Source: Asparagopsis taxiformis
Lineage: Eukaryota > Rhodophyta > Florideophyceae > Bonnemaisoniales > Bonnemaisoniaceae
Length of the DNA stretch: 64,000 nt
Reading direction: 5' to 3'
Assembly: GCA_030407315.1 (NCBI GenBank)
Contig: JALQPE010000578.1
Location: forward strand, 62,001 to 126,000
The position numbers and the translations under genes are program-made. Shown here in pieces: positions 39,196 through 48,807 of this stretch. Positions within the stretch are counted from its first letter, which is position 1; each line of letters opens with the position of its first letter. The notes beneath the pieces are model-generated. The model saw only the letters and a program-made list of their open reading frames with translations, searched no databases and was not told the origin of the DNA.

Positions 39196-40269
39196 CTACC
39201 AGGTCCGTCGAAACCGTTCTCGGGAAGTCAGTCTTCGAGGAATACGCTGCTCCTTCTGACTACGAGCTGCATCCGTTTCACTTGAATGAGAAACATTCGC
39301 AAGCCGTTGTCCCAATTTTACTACATCTCCAGGCTTCACAAGAAACTCAAACTCCTTTTCTGGCGCTTCAAACACGAGAACAATAGCTGAACCTAATCGG
39401 AAGCCACCAACTGCATCTCCAGGAGTCATCGACATAACTTTCTCAAATGTGCGCGTGGACACCCTTCCGTGAATTGGCCAGAGTCGCGGACAAAACTCAC
39501 TATCCTCTTTATCCAGCTTTATGGAACCCCTCCCAGCAGCGCCCACAGCTGCCATTGCGAACAGCCCATGATTCCACGTTCCCAGCATCGCAACCCGTTC
39601 ATTCTCTGTGTACAATCCGTTAATACTTGGATTCAGCCAAAGTAAAAATCCCTCAATTCGCCTGCGCTCCACGAGCTGCCATGCCGTCGGGGCGACGAAC
39701 CGGTGGCAATTCTCAGGTCTAATGTGGATCACGGCATACCACAACTTCGACCCGCTCTGTGCGCTCTCATCCACAGATACTGAAGAAACAGCCAACGGCT
39801 CGCGATCCTGACCGCCCATCAATTCACGGATGCGATACTCGACGTTTTTTACCCTGATTGATCCATACGCGCCCACCGGACCGGCTGCCACAACAGTACC
39901 GTCGCACGGAACGACGATTGGCGCCGTTTTGTCAATTGGCCGGGCATCCGCGCGGAGATTGCGCTGGAAAAAGTCGGCGATGGAGCGAAAATCGGCAAGT
40001 GCTCCGTTGATCTCATTTGTGTTGCATCCTACTGCCGAACAGTATGACTTGTACACAGTGCTTCGTAGCGGAGTTGGTATCGGTATTGAAGCTACATAAT
40101 GAGCAGTGATTCCAATCGCGTTCAATGGTAATGCACGAAGTGAGGATGCACGTTCGCTGACAGATGGTCCTTCCCGCGAATGGGCTGCAGCGAAACTGCC
40201 AATTCCAAACCCTAGCGCGCTGAGACTAGCGATCAACACGCGTGGGCGCCATGACTGGGACATGTCCAA
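39196..40269 (-). CDS. PSD: Phosphatidylserine decarboxylase
   Basis: 357 residues. The enzyme converts phosphatidylserine to phosphatidylethanolamine with a pyruvoyl group made by self-cleavage. The N-terminus has a short hydrophobic stretch (about 11-30), fitting an organelle membrane anchor. Core motifs are SIADFFQRNLRADARPID, VPCDGTVVAAG (Asp123 of the protease triad), the His in ENCHRFVAP (His189) and the cleavage site RLGSAIVLVFEAP, where Ser294 would become the pyruvoyl group. The usual site is LGST or GGST; here the fourth residue is Ala295. All else is consistent with an active enzyme. The length and single anchor suggest the mitochondrial (PSD1) type. Confidence 0.87.
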   Translation of the reverse strand: MDMSQSWRPRVLIASLSALGFGIGSFAAAHSREGPSVSERASSLRALPLNAIGITAHYVASIPIPTPLRSTVYKSYCSAVGCNTNEINGALADFRSIADFFQRNLRADARPIDKTAPIVVPCDGTVVAAGPVGAYGSIRVKNVEYRIRELMGGQDREPLAVSSVSVDESAQSGSKLWYAVIHIRPENCHRFVAPTAWQLVERRRIEGFLLWLNPSINGLYTENERVAMLGTWNHGLFAMAAVGAAGRGSIKLDKEDSEFCPRLWPIHGRVSTRTFEKVMSMTPGDAVGGFRLGSAIVLVFEAPEKEFEFLVKPGDVVKLGQRLANVSHSSETDAARSQKEQRIPRRLTSRERFRRTW

Positions 40270-40445
40270 GGTTGCTGTGATTGTACTGTTCAGCCGGTAT
40301 GGTGTGATTTATGGCGCTTCGAGACGGTTACACAGGGTGCATGCCGGGAATGACGATGTCGCACTGAAAATTGATCCGGTTTTTGGCGTCGTCTCCGAAA
40401 TTGCCCGCTGTGAATCTGGTGGCACATGGTCGGACTTTCTGGGTG

Positions 40446-42076
40446 TCAGATGAATGACTTGTACAACACAGCGCAATATATCAGACACAGGTGAAGGCAT
40501 GCATAACTGGTATTCAAGAGAACGAATATGTCGGGAGCCCATGTCGGGGGTGTACAGATACCGAGAGCAATATTTAGGCCGAAAGCTACGCACAGGGCGA
40601 GAAGAGCGCAAAAGCGTAGACGTGAATCAAATGTGTCTCCTTGGGGAGGTAAAAGGGTTGCAATGACAGCTGTGTGGATTACAAATGTAGCAATGTAGGC
40701 TATCACAAGATGTTCTCGAAGAAGCAGAGGGAAGAGGGAAGCTGTTGCTGTCATCGACATCCATGCAGCCAACAATGGGTTATCGCCGAAGAGCAACCCC
40801 AGTGGTAGAAGCGGGATCAAAATCTGCTTCTCGTGAACGTGATACGAAAACAAAAATGCGGAGAGTGAGCAACCAGTACAAGCTAGCAGAAAGCGTGTGT
40901 GGGAAGGCTTCATTGCTACCGCTATGCAGAAAGGTGTTGAAGCGAGGACAGTTGCACATGCACAGAGTTTGAATAGTTCGTTCAATGGAATCAATCTCTC
41001 GACCTTGAGTAATATTGAAATTGAACACCACACATTAGCCACTTTGTCCTCGTACAGCCCTCTTGATACTGGGAACAATCTCCTGAGCAATTGTATCAAG
41101 AGTTTTCGGTCTCGAATCCATGGCCAGAATACGCCAGTTGTTGTCACTGCTATGGCAAGAAAAATCTTGAGAACGAATAGAAACGCTTGCATAGTACCTT
41201 TGTAACGTAGAACGCTATACAATCGAGATGTCAGGAAAGCGAATATCGCCATGGCGTAGTACAATGTCATCTGTTTGAAGTACACTGCTGAACAAAACAT
41301 AACTGCGCCGAGCATTTCTTTTTCGCTGAGAAAGCTTGCCACTGCCATGAGAAAAAGACCGAGACTGATGTTGTTGTATTGAAAATGGCCATGATCGATA
41401 AGAATCATAGCTGGCAAAGAGAGGTTAAACGCAAATGTTTCTGTCCATTTGCGCCACCCGTTGCCCAAATATGTACAAGTCTTGTTGTTACAAGTCCGAT
41501 ACAAGATGTAGCACGCAATGAGTAAAGCGGGGAAGAAGATTGCAAAATCGGCGATGATGACCGTCATACGCATTGCAAATCGTGAGTTACTGGTTTCATA
41601 CCCACGTGAATCGAACAGTTGTATTGCAGCCGGTTCTATTCTCTGTACAAATTTACCAAGTATCCAAGACGCGTACGCTGACAATGGCGGATAGTCCAGA
41701 CCCCAATAAGCGAGGTCGTTGTGTGATGTATTTGTGTACCAGTCAGATGCGGGGACATTGATTGCTATTTCCATCCAGTGACGCTGCGCTTCAAAATCGC
41801 CGAACATTGGCGGCGTGTGTTCACCTGGTTTATTCAATTTGTGTTTCGATGCGCATTTCAGTTAGTCATTCACCATGCGTCTTCATCATTGTGTTGTAAA
41901 GTATTCAATGATGACATACCAGAATAGGGATGGAGAGAAACGGCTGTTCTTAACGCAATTGCGGATGCAATCAGAAATGCGCCCGTGCATATCACTGGTA
42001 TTGATCCGGATGTGTCTGAAATTTTATCAGCTTGCCTGGCAGATCTGGCCGAGCTTTTCAGCTTTCGCTTTCCCAT
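40446..42076 (-). CDS. ALG6: ALG6, dolichyl-P-Glc:Man9GlcNAc2-PP-dolichol glucosyltransferase (two exons)
   Basis: Exon 1 is 41920-42076 and exon 2 is 40446-41824. The 95-base intron (41825-41919) has donor GTATGT and acceptor AACCAG and contains GACTAAC. The spliced protein has 511 residues, close to human ALG6 (507). Joining restores the family start: a membrane helix ending RTAVSLHPYSGEH, then PPMFGDFEAQRHWMEI, SHNDLAYWGLDYPPLSAY and many membrane helices. ALG6 adds the first glucose to the lipid-linked N-glycan precursor in the ER lumen. The exon 2 frame alone starts MNKPGEH and would lack the first helix. MGKRKLK at 42076 is the chosen start; 42109 is possible. It is divergent from OST1, 275 bases between starts. 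Confidence 0.92.
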
Positions 42077-42351
42077 TGTAACTATGGAGCGTGGGTTGCT
42101 TGACCTCAACGTTGGATATCTGCGTGTACCAGATAGGCGTTGATATGAAGTGACGTTGATTGATCTGCATCATTATGCACGTGCATGAAATGAATTTAAC
42201 GGTTAAAAATCGCCAAAATGCCGACAAGCATGACCCATGATCCAAGTCTGTGGACACTGCGAAATCTACGATTTGCGCCCTATCGAAATCGACCGGCTGT
42301 TGAAGGAGAAGCGATCATCGCAGCAATCGACAGTCAGAAAAACGGCACAAA
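42077..42351. promoter_or_regulatory. Shared divergent promoter of ALG6 and OST1
   Basis: 275 bases separate the two start codons. Near the centre lies the perfect 12-base palindrome ATGCACGTGCAT (42175-42186) with a CACGTG core, and TGACGT at 42151-42156. Both are typical bZIP/bHLH cores. Co-regulation of two consecutive N-glycosylation steps is a reasonable inference. Confidence 0.5.
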
Positions 42352-43758
42352 ATGCGTGGAACGCGACTAATCCTGCTGCTATTCATGCCGCTTCTGGCCG
42401 GTTTGGCGAAGGCAGAGCTTGTAAATACGGAGGTTTCGCGCACAATCGACGTATCCAGTCGTGTTGCAATAACGAAAACCACAGTTCGAATGCAGAACAC
42501 TGGAGAAAAATCTGTGGATTCATTCTATCTTACGATTCATGGGTCTGAATTGGACGGGCTCGGCGATCTATGGGTTACGGAGGCGAAATCGAAGAAGAAC
42601 AAAGCGCTGGAAATTTCTGAAACATCCGATATAGCCAATCTTAAATCGTGCTGTCGCGGATACGTCGTCAAGCTCTCGGAGAGTGTGGCGCCGAATGCGG
42701 AAGTGTCTGTAGTGATTTATGCTGATTTTGTCAATGCGATTACGGCGGTGCCGGATGTTATTGAGGGTTATGAAGACCAGTACATGAGGTATAGTGGTAA
42801 TGTATATTTCTTCTCACCATATGTGACGAAGAAGATGACGAGCGTGATTACGCTGGGATCTTCGGTTGTGACAAGCAAGGAGGGCGTTGTGGAGCCGTTT
42901 GAGCTGAAGGGGAAGAAGCTGACGCTGGGCAGTTATGAAGACGTGGAGGCGCTAAAGTGGAAGGGGATGAAGATTCGATTCAGAAATAATCGCGGTTTTC
43001 TGGTGGCGAAACGAGCAATGAAAGAGTTTTACGTGAGCCATTGGGGCGGTGTTGCTGTGAAGGAGGAATTGGAACTGGTGAATGATGGTGCCAGACATAG
43101 CGGCGAATGGTCGCGGGTGGACCATTCGATGTCATTTCATTCCAAGTATAGTAATGTGGTTGGGGACGTGTGGGCGAATCTACCCAAAGATGCTGAGAAT
43201 GTGGCGTACAAAGACTTGGTGGGGAACGTGACCACATCGAGATTACGCAAAGCGTCCAAGTCGTTCCGCGCGATTCAACTGCAGTTCAGATACCCGATGG
43301 TCGGACAATGGAGGAATCATTTCTGGATCACATATGACACGCTGTTGAAGAATTACGGCAAGTCGAATGGCCATTCGCACTCGATCGATGTCGCAATATT
43401 CCCTTCGCTGCACATGGACTTGCTGTGCGAGGATTTGACGGCACGCGTGTTACTGCCCGAGGGTGCGTACGACATCCATGTGGTGGAGCATGCGTCGCTC
43501 AAGCTGGATATCGAAACAACATACGAGAGAACGACATTAAATTTCATTGGACGACCGGTGGTGTGGCTGAAGAAAGGGCTGGTGAGAACGGACTCGAAAC
43601 ACGGTCGCGTGGTTGGAATCGAATACAAGTACAGAGAAACGTTGATGTGGGTAACGCCTCTGATAGTGGCTATTGGTATATCATCATTACTTCTAGTGTA
43701 CATCAGTCTCCTACGAACGGAAGTAGCGTTGGGAGTGAGCGAGAAGAAGAAGGCCTAA
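42352..43758 (+). CDS. OST1: OST1/ribophorin I, oligosaccharyltransferase subunit
   Basis: 468 residues with a cleavable signal peptide (LILLLFMPLLAGLAKA). It is a subunit of the ER complex that transfers the N-glycan to nascent proteins. The luminal part shows the ribophorin I pattern: ELVNTEVSRTIDVSSRVAI, YMRYSGNVYFFSPYVT, EFYVSHWGGVAVKEEL, the DLVGNVTTSRLR block and PMVGQWRNHFWITYD. One membrane helix lies near the C-terminus (LMWVTPLIVAIGISSLLLVY) and the protein ends with a short cytosolic Glu/Lys tail. It is shorter than human ribophorin I (about 600) and resembles yeast Ost1p in size. Confidence 0.93.
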   Translation: MRGTRLILLLFMPLLAGLAKAELVNTEVSRTIDVSSRVAITKTTVRMQNTGEKSVDSFYLTIHGSELDGLGDLWVTEAKSKKNKALEISETSDIANLKSCCRGYVVKLSESVAPNAEVSVVIYADFVNAITAVPDVIEGYEDQYMRYSGNVYFFSPYVTKKMTSVITLGSSVVTSKEGVVEPFELKGKKLTLGSYEDVEALKWKGMKIRFRNNRGFLVAKRAMKEFYVSHWGGVAVKEELELVNDGARHSGEWSRVDHSMSFHSKYSNVVGDVWANLPKDAENVAYKDLVGNVTTSRLRKASKSFRAIQLQFRYPMVGQWRNHFWITYDTLLKNYGKSNGHSHSIDVAIFPSLHMDLLCEDLTARVLLPEGAYDIHVVEHASLKLDIETTYERTTLNFIGRPVVWLKKGLVRTDSKHGRVVGIEYKYRETLMWVTPLIVAIGISSLLLVYISLLRTEVALGVSEKKKA

Positions 43759-44190
43759 CACTAAATTGGTTTGCATTGTAAACAATGACGTCAAATCGCT
43801 CGCGTAATCGACGACACGCTCCCTTGTAGACAGATCTATACGCTTATGGCAGCACTCGCTAACTGACGTATGGCCCGTGTCGGGGCGGGGCGGGGCGTGA
43901 AATTGGCGCATCCAGCACAGGGGCATGACCAACGTGCCCCACACCTCTAAATTACATCAAGTATGAATATCGGAAAAAATTTCACCCATACACTCTGCAC
44001 CCACCTGGCCCATCAAAACAACCCCAGAGCGCTACGTGCCCAAAACAGACTTTCAACGCCCATATCCGCCCGCTCGCTGCCGCTCTCCCCGCCCGAACAT
44101 CCAAAAGTTGTTCGACGGACTTCCCGCAATCCCAACCACCGTCGCTCCACGCCGTGTACAAAACGCTTTCAGACAAGAGCATTTGTTGGA
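43759..44190. other. Intergenic region with TGACGTCA and a GC box
   Basis: Contains TGACGTCA (43786-43793), a GC-box run of three GGGG tracts (43882-43895) and a short inverted repeat GGGGCA/TGCCCC (43920-43925, 43935-43940). It probably forms the promoter and leader of the next gene. No other gene recognised. Confidence 0.45.
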
Positions 44191-45429
44191 ATGGCTCAAC
44201 ATTCACTCGCACATCCGCAACCCCGTGTTGAAGAAATGTCAGGCTACACCAGCGATGAACTGCTAGGACTGCGAACCATGCTCTCCAACTCGCCATCATC
44301 AGCCAACGATGATGCCGTCGGAATCCCAGAGCAATCGTGTCCCATAAATGAGCTCCCGGAAGCTGCTCCGAAGAAAACTCCAATCCCATTTACATTTGCC
44401 CATTACGAATGCACATCGTCCTTGGTGGTGCCAATGGTTGCCAATAGCCCATCACCCGTTCAGCGAGCCCCCGCTGATGCTCTGGATCTGTTTGCTCCGG
44501 ACAGTATTTTGTCGCGCCTCGTTCGCTATGGACGCGGTATTGCTAATCTCAACTTGTATCCGGCGACGCAGAGAGATATTGATATCAATATGGTGCTCTG
44601 GCGTGCCGCGCAGCGCGGTGAATATGACCCCAGTGACGGTAATTTAATTCTGGAGAGTAATGTGCTGGCGCTTGCGATGCCCCCAGAGCTCTCTTCCTTT
44701 CTTTCGGCTATTTCGGAAGCTGATTTCAAGACATGCATGCTCGAGGTGTTGGCATTAATGGTAGACGAGGAGGATTTAGAGGATCTTCATCTCGTAAAGG
44801 CTGAAATTGAGCCCAATACGTGGAATGAACTGATGGATTATATGAACGAGCAAAATACTTCAATCCCAAGACTCGATAAAAGTAATCCGCAATGTCACAG
44901 ATTATTGAGTGGCGTGGATTATTTACTTCAGCTATGCTATCGTTCTCCATGGGATATTGATGTGTACGCTTACTACATCGCGCCGCAGGACATCGCAGCT
45001 ATATTGGCGGAGAATGAAAAACCACTCGAGGACTCAGTAGCTGACATGTCCATTTCGTCTGCGACAGCCGATAGTCAACCTGTTGACTCGCAATGGAAGG
45101 AACGTCCAGTTCCAATGCTGCTCACTGGGCCGGCTGTTATCGCTGCTCGCTATAGGTTAACAAAGAAGAATATTGTATTTTGGAAACTGTTTCGCGACTG
45201 GCGTCGTTACCGCGAAGTGCTCGTCACTACCTTGGGAATGGATTCAGCACAAGTATCACATCTGATGATGCACTCAATTGCACATGGTACTCAGGAGGAG
45301 GCTTGGAAACGAGTAGAACAAGTCATAGCATGTGCCTCTACAAAAGGCAATCTCCTTTCTACATTACCCAACGAAATTGTGCAAAACCGTATTGCTCCTC
45401 ATGTGCTCCGCGTAGCTTCACTCATGTAG
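44191..45429 (+). CDS. Hypothetical protein, helical, unknown function
   Basis: 412 residues from ATG 44191 (MAQHSLAHPQPR); the 76 open codons upstream are Pro/Arg/His-rich and look like leader sequence. No signal peptide or membrane segment. Residues about 85-180 and 240-330 are predicted helical, with DALDLFAPDSILSRLVRYG, NTWNELMDYMN and RYRLTKKNIVFWKLFRDWRR. I do not recognise a family. It sits between OST1 and ALG9, but nothing in the sequence links it to glycosylation. It is convergent with ALG9, 137 bases between stops. Confidence 0.6.
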   Translation: MAQHSLAHPQPRVEEMSGYTSDELLGLRTMLSNSPSSANDDAVGIPEQSCPINELPEAAPKKTPIPFTFAHYECTSSLVVPMVANSPSPVQRAPADALDLFAPDSILSRLVRYGRGIANLNLYPATQRDIDINMVLWRAAQRGEYDPSDGNLILESNVLALAMPPELSSFLSAISEADFKTCMLEVLALMVDEEDLEDLHLVKAEIEPNTWNELMDYMNEQNTSIPRLDKSNPQCHRLLSGVDYLLQLCYRSPWDIDVYAYYIAPQDIAAILAENEKPLEDSVADMSISSATADSQPVDSQWKERPVPMLLTGPAVIAARYRLTKKNIVFWKLFRDWRRYREVLVTTLGMDSAQVSHLMMHSIAHGTQEEAWKRVEQVIACASTKGNLLSTLPNEIVQNRIAPHVLRVASLM

Positions 45430-45566
45430 CACCCGCATACATGCGTTGACGCAACTGGGCTGTAGATTACTTTATTCCATTCGCTTTGCTTGTCAAGTGT
45501 TGCACACAATCATCTCGTTTCGTTCCTTGATTCCCTCTTACCCAACGCTCAATTCTTTGCAAAGCG

Positions 45567-47480
45567 CTACTTTGCAATTGGCAGCAGTTGCAAGTTTCGT
45601 ATCAGTTGATATTGCCCATACACCAATCTCCCATCAAGTCCTGGAATGAAGAAGGCGCGATAGCCAGCCGATGACATCTCCGCATCCAACATTTTGTATT
45701 GTGCTACAACTTTACTAAACCTTTGCGCAATGGCGTGCACTGTTGCTTCACTTGTTGCTGGCGCACTTCCGTGCCGGTGCGACAAATCCAAATCGACAAA
45801 ATAGTGACAGCCCTCTTCTGATGACGCATTGTAATATTGCGACGCATCTTCAATGTTGAGCGCATTCATCCCATCGGGAATACGTCTCGTCCCCAATGGC
45901 TCTTCAGAAAACGGCTTTGGAAGAAGCCCTGAAAACCCGTCCCGGACGAATCGCAATCGGAATCTGTGATCCGGTAGGAAAAAACTTGTGGGAAAACGGT
46001 ACCATTCCTTGCCAACGCATATGTTCACTTGTCCAGGTACTTGATGTCCCTCCACCATGTGCTTGGGCCCAGCGCCAGATCTCAATTCGTCATCGCTGAG
46101 AAATTTGTACAACTGCAACGGGGCAGAATAAGCCTGCAGTTGCATCACAATGCGACTAGCACTCACCGTTATTGCCAGTACAATAACTGTAAAGCACACA
46201 ATTTTTTTGAACACGAGCGTCCATTTTGGTGTGTCATGCTCAAGTCGAGAGTTGCGCCTATTGGGTGTGGTGAAGAAGCGGGTGAATATCTCCAACCAGT
46301 CGTTGATTGCTACTGCAGCAATCAATGCAATGAAAGTGTAACACGGTGTCAGGAATCTCTCCTCCTTGTGTGGAAGACTGACAAAGATGGCTAGCCAGAT
46401 GTAGGTAGGGCTCAGGAAAATCAACCTCTTCCACAACTCCACGGATGCAGCTGTATTGTAACAAAGCGCGACAATGTGCAGGAAGAATAGAGGAAAGTAG
46501 GATAGTACAAGAAGAATTGCAACATTTGAGTTGAGTATGAGATTGATGGCATAAAAAGTCCATGGTTCTGTTCCAAATATATGAGGTCCAGCGCCCTCGG
46601 GGGGAAATATATTATACATGACGTGATTCAATGGCGCGATAACTGTGTGCCCATAAAAATACCAATCCACATACACCATAGACACCAATACAACGACAGC
46701 GCTCAAAATTGAATACAACACAAAAGTTACAACGCCTCTCTGATACATCATATGAATTGCCATTGGAATCGCCAGCACTACAGCATACACCCAACCCAGC
46801 AGGGACGCCACAGCTACCAAAGCAACCGCTACAAACATACTTTCCGCCATCCATGCGGTATACGCGGCCGTCAAACAAATCATCGCAAACGAGGACGGTA
46901 AAAACTCCACGCTGGCGCGAAACAAGCCGGGCGAACAGAGGAGAAACAACGCAAGCCATGCGGCAATTCGATTGCCGAAACTGGCACGCGTTGCGGCATA
47001 GAATGCGGTGTCCACCGAGACGGACACGAGGGCCTGCACGCAGCGCACGGCATAGAATGCCAAAAGTTTTGACGAGACGCGCAGATAAGCAGACGAAAGG
47101 TGTGCGAGACTTGCGGCCGCACGTGCCACGGCGGCGTACGGAAGGAGATAGGCGTAGGAGCGCAACGCATATGTGGGACTGTATTCCCAGGTTTGAAAGC
47201 CATGTTTGAAAAGCAAATAGTGCATCGGCTCCCAGTAATTGAACGTCTCGTCGCAGTCGGCGATTGGCGATTGCAGCGCGGAGAGGAGCCGGACTAGGGC
47301 TAGTGACAGGGCGACGGCGATTAGGGAGGGAGCGTAGGCGGGTGCGGATGCGGGTGGGTCATGTTTGTTTGCATCGGACGTGGACAGGGTGGGGGCCGGC
47401 TGTGACGGACGTCTGTGTCGAAGCATGGTGCGATCGACGGATGTGGCAGTGGCAGTGGCAGCGGCAGCAGCATTGGGCAA
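45567..47480 (-). CDS. ALG9: ALG9, ER alpha-1,2-mannosyltransferase (GT22)
   Basis: 637 residues, close to human ALG9 (611). ALG9 adds the seventh and ninth mannoses to the lipid-linked N-glycan precursor from dolichyl-P-mannose in the ER lumen. The GT22 signature DCDETFNYWEPMHYLL with its catalytic acidic pair lies at about 78-93, followed by GFQTWEYSPTYALRSYAYLL, many membrane helices, FLPSSFAMICL and the HIFGTEPWTFYAINLILN region that distinguishes ALG9 from PIG-B and ALG12. The first 20 residues are an Ala/Thr run coded by GTGGCA-type repeats. It is divergent from the RING gene, 320 bases between starts. Confidence 0.93.
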   Translation of the reverse strand: MPNAAAAATATATSVDRTMLRHRRPSQPAPTLSTSDANKHDPPASAPAYAPSLIAVALSLALVRLLSALQSPIADCDETFNYWEPMHYLLFKHGFQTWEYSPTYALRSYAYLLPYAAVARAAASLAHLSSAYLRVSSKLLAFYAVRCVQALVSVSVDTAFYAATRASFGNRIAAWLALFLLCSPGLFRASVEFLPSSFAMICLTAAYTAWMAESMFVAVALVAVASLLGWVYAVVLAIPMAIHMMYQRGVVTFVLYSILSAVVVLVSMVYVDWYFYGHTVIAPLNHVMYNIFPPEGAGPHIFGTEPWTFYAINLILNSNVAILLVLSYFPLFFLHIVALCYNTAASVELWKRLIFLSPTYIWLAIFVSLPHKEERFLTPCYTFIALIAAVAINDWLEIFTRFFTTPNRRNSRLEHDTPKWTLVFKKIVCFTVIVLAITVSASRIVMQLQAYSAPLQLYKFLSDDELRSGAGPKHMVEGHQVPGQVNICVGKEWYRFPTSFFLPDHRFRLRFVRDGFSGLLPKPFSEEPLGTRRIPDGMNALNIEDASQYYNASSEEGCHYFVDLDLSHRHGSAPATSEATVHAIAQRFSKVVAQYKMLDAEMSSAGYRAFFIPGLDGRLVYGQYQLIRNLQLLPIAK

Positions 47481-47800
47481 TGGTGGTGGACGAGGGACGA
47501 TTAGTTTAAGCGGGACGGGCGATTTTTGGGGGAAATTTTGTGTTTTTGAATCGATGGGGCGTGGAGAAAAAGCGTTTCATGGCATGTCGAGGGTGCACAT
47601 GAAGAGATATATACGACACACGTATACGGTGAGTGACGAGTGGAAGCAAACATAACGCAATCATGGCAAGTGATTCGTCTCGCAACAACACAGTTTAGGT
47701 CTATGGCAGTCATATGAGCGGCAGAGAAAAGCAATTTTTGCATAGAAAAACGTCAGAGTCAACTCGCGTAGCAGTCAGCGCCATCTGAGCGGCACAAGTC
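47481..47800. other. Divergent promoter region of ALG9 and the RING gene
   Basis: 320 bases between start codons. ACGTCA, the reverse of the TGACGT seen between ALG6 and OST1, lies at 47751-47756. No gene recognised. Confidence 0.4.
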
Positions 47801-48364
47801 ATGCGCGCCGTATTGCAACAACTATCCGATGCGACGCTCGACAGCAGCAACAGCAGCTCCACCAGCACCAGTGCATCATCTCCGTCGGTCGACCTACTAC
47901 TGCTCTTCCTCGTGTCGGTGTTTGTGTTCATCACGGCCACCGCCATTCGTCTGATGCCATGGACGGCGAGCGCGTCGGCACGTCCGCGTTGGATGCTACA
48001 CGGCGATCCCATTCTGCCTGTTTCGTACGCAAACTACGGCGCGACCGCGCACGCAGAGCTGGGCATTGCGCGTGCTATGCCGACTTACGAGAGTATGATC
48101 GAACTATCGGACCGCATCGGACAGGCTAAACGCGGCTTTACCGACGAACAGATCGCGATTCTGCCCACCTACGTGCCGCGTCAAGCCGCCGCTAGCGCCG
48201 ACGACGCCCCCCCGGACGCTACGTGCGTCATCTGCCGTGAACCGTTCGTGAGCGACGATACGCTCTGCGTGCTGCCGTGCGGCGACGAGTTTCATGCACA
48301 TTGCATCGCGCCATGGCTCAAGTTGCAGGCCAGTTGTCCGTTGTGTCGCTGCCGATTCGCATAG
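47801..48364 (+). CDS. Membrane RING-finger protein (variant RING-H2), probable E3 ligase
   Basis: 187 residues. An N-terminal Ser/Thr-rich stretch is followed by one membrane helix (about 31-53). The C-terminal RING finger spans about 142-183: Cys142, Cys145, Cys160, Asp162, His165, Cys168, Cys179 and Cys182, with the usual hydrophobic ACIxxWL-type segment (CIAPWLKLQ) and CPLC ending. The layout, one helix plus C-terminal RING, matches ATL-like plant ligases. The fourth metal ligand, normally His in CGHxFH, is Asp here (CGDEFH). Asp can bind zinc, so function is not excluded. TGACGTCA begins right after the stop codon. Confidence 0.85.
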   Translation: MRAVLQQLSDATLDSSNSSSTSTSASSPSVDLLLLFLVSVFVFITATAIRLMPWTASASARPRWMLHGDPILPVSYANYGATAHAELGIARAMPTYESMIELSDRIGQAKRGFTDEQIAILPTYVPRQAAASADDAPPDATCVICREPFVSDDTLCVLPCGDEFHAHCIAPWLKLQASCPLCRCRFA

Positions 48365-48507
48365 TGACGTCAGCGTGCCGTGTAGAGTTATTTATGGTGT
48401 AGCGCAATATTTTTATTTTTCAAAATCATATGCTTAGCTTTTGTGGGATGCGATCGGTCGGGATGGTGAGGAGCCAAATCGCTCGTTTCCGTTTTTTATT
48501 TCCGCTA

Positions 48508-48807
48508 TTACACGCTCGAGTAGTCTTGTATTCGGACGCCGCGATAGCAACGACCCAACGGCAATAGCACGCTCTGCGTTAACAAACTGTACCATTGTTG
48601 CTGACTGAACGCCTGGAACGCCTTGTGAACTGCAGGATACGGCAGCAGAATGCGCGATGACGTTTCGAAACACTGCCCCGCTGAAATGACGCCATGACGG
48701 TAATCGTTGAGGAGATGCACCAATTCCAACGTCTTGCTCTCCGATCGGAAACACGATCGGCACAGACTCCAGAACGCAGAGCGCTGTTCAACGGTCAACG
48801 CAGGCAT
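48508..48807 (-). CDS. Small PAH-like helical protein (tentative)
   Basis: 99 residues from ATG 48807 (an earlier in-frame ATG is at 48819). The segment FWSLCRSCFRSESKTLELV, HLLNDYRHGVISAGQCF and LLPYPAVHKAFQAF follows the spacing of four-helix PAH/harmonin-N-like domains: F-x2-L..., F-L-x2-(L/M)-x2-(Y/F), I/V, then LL-x3-P-x-(L/V)-x2-x-F. Sin3, RTEL1 and related regulators have such domains. The protein stops soon after the fourth helix. Alternatively it is one exon of a larger protein, though the obvious splice to a downstream frame creates a stop. Confidence 0.42.
   Translation of the reverse strand: MPALTVEQRSAFWSLCRSCFRSESKTLELVHLLNDYRHGVISAGQCFETSSRILLPYPAVHKAFQAFSQQQWYSLLTQSVLLPLGRCYRGVRIQDYSSV

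Noticed and set aside
48434..48763. Downstream frame that might be a second exon of the PAH-like gene
   Set aside because: Joining at the available GT...AG sites creates an in-frame TGA.
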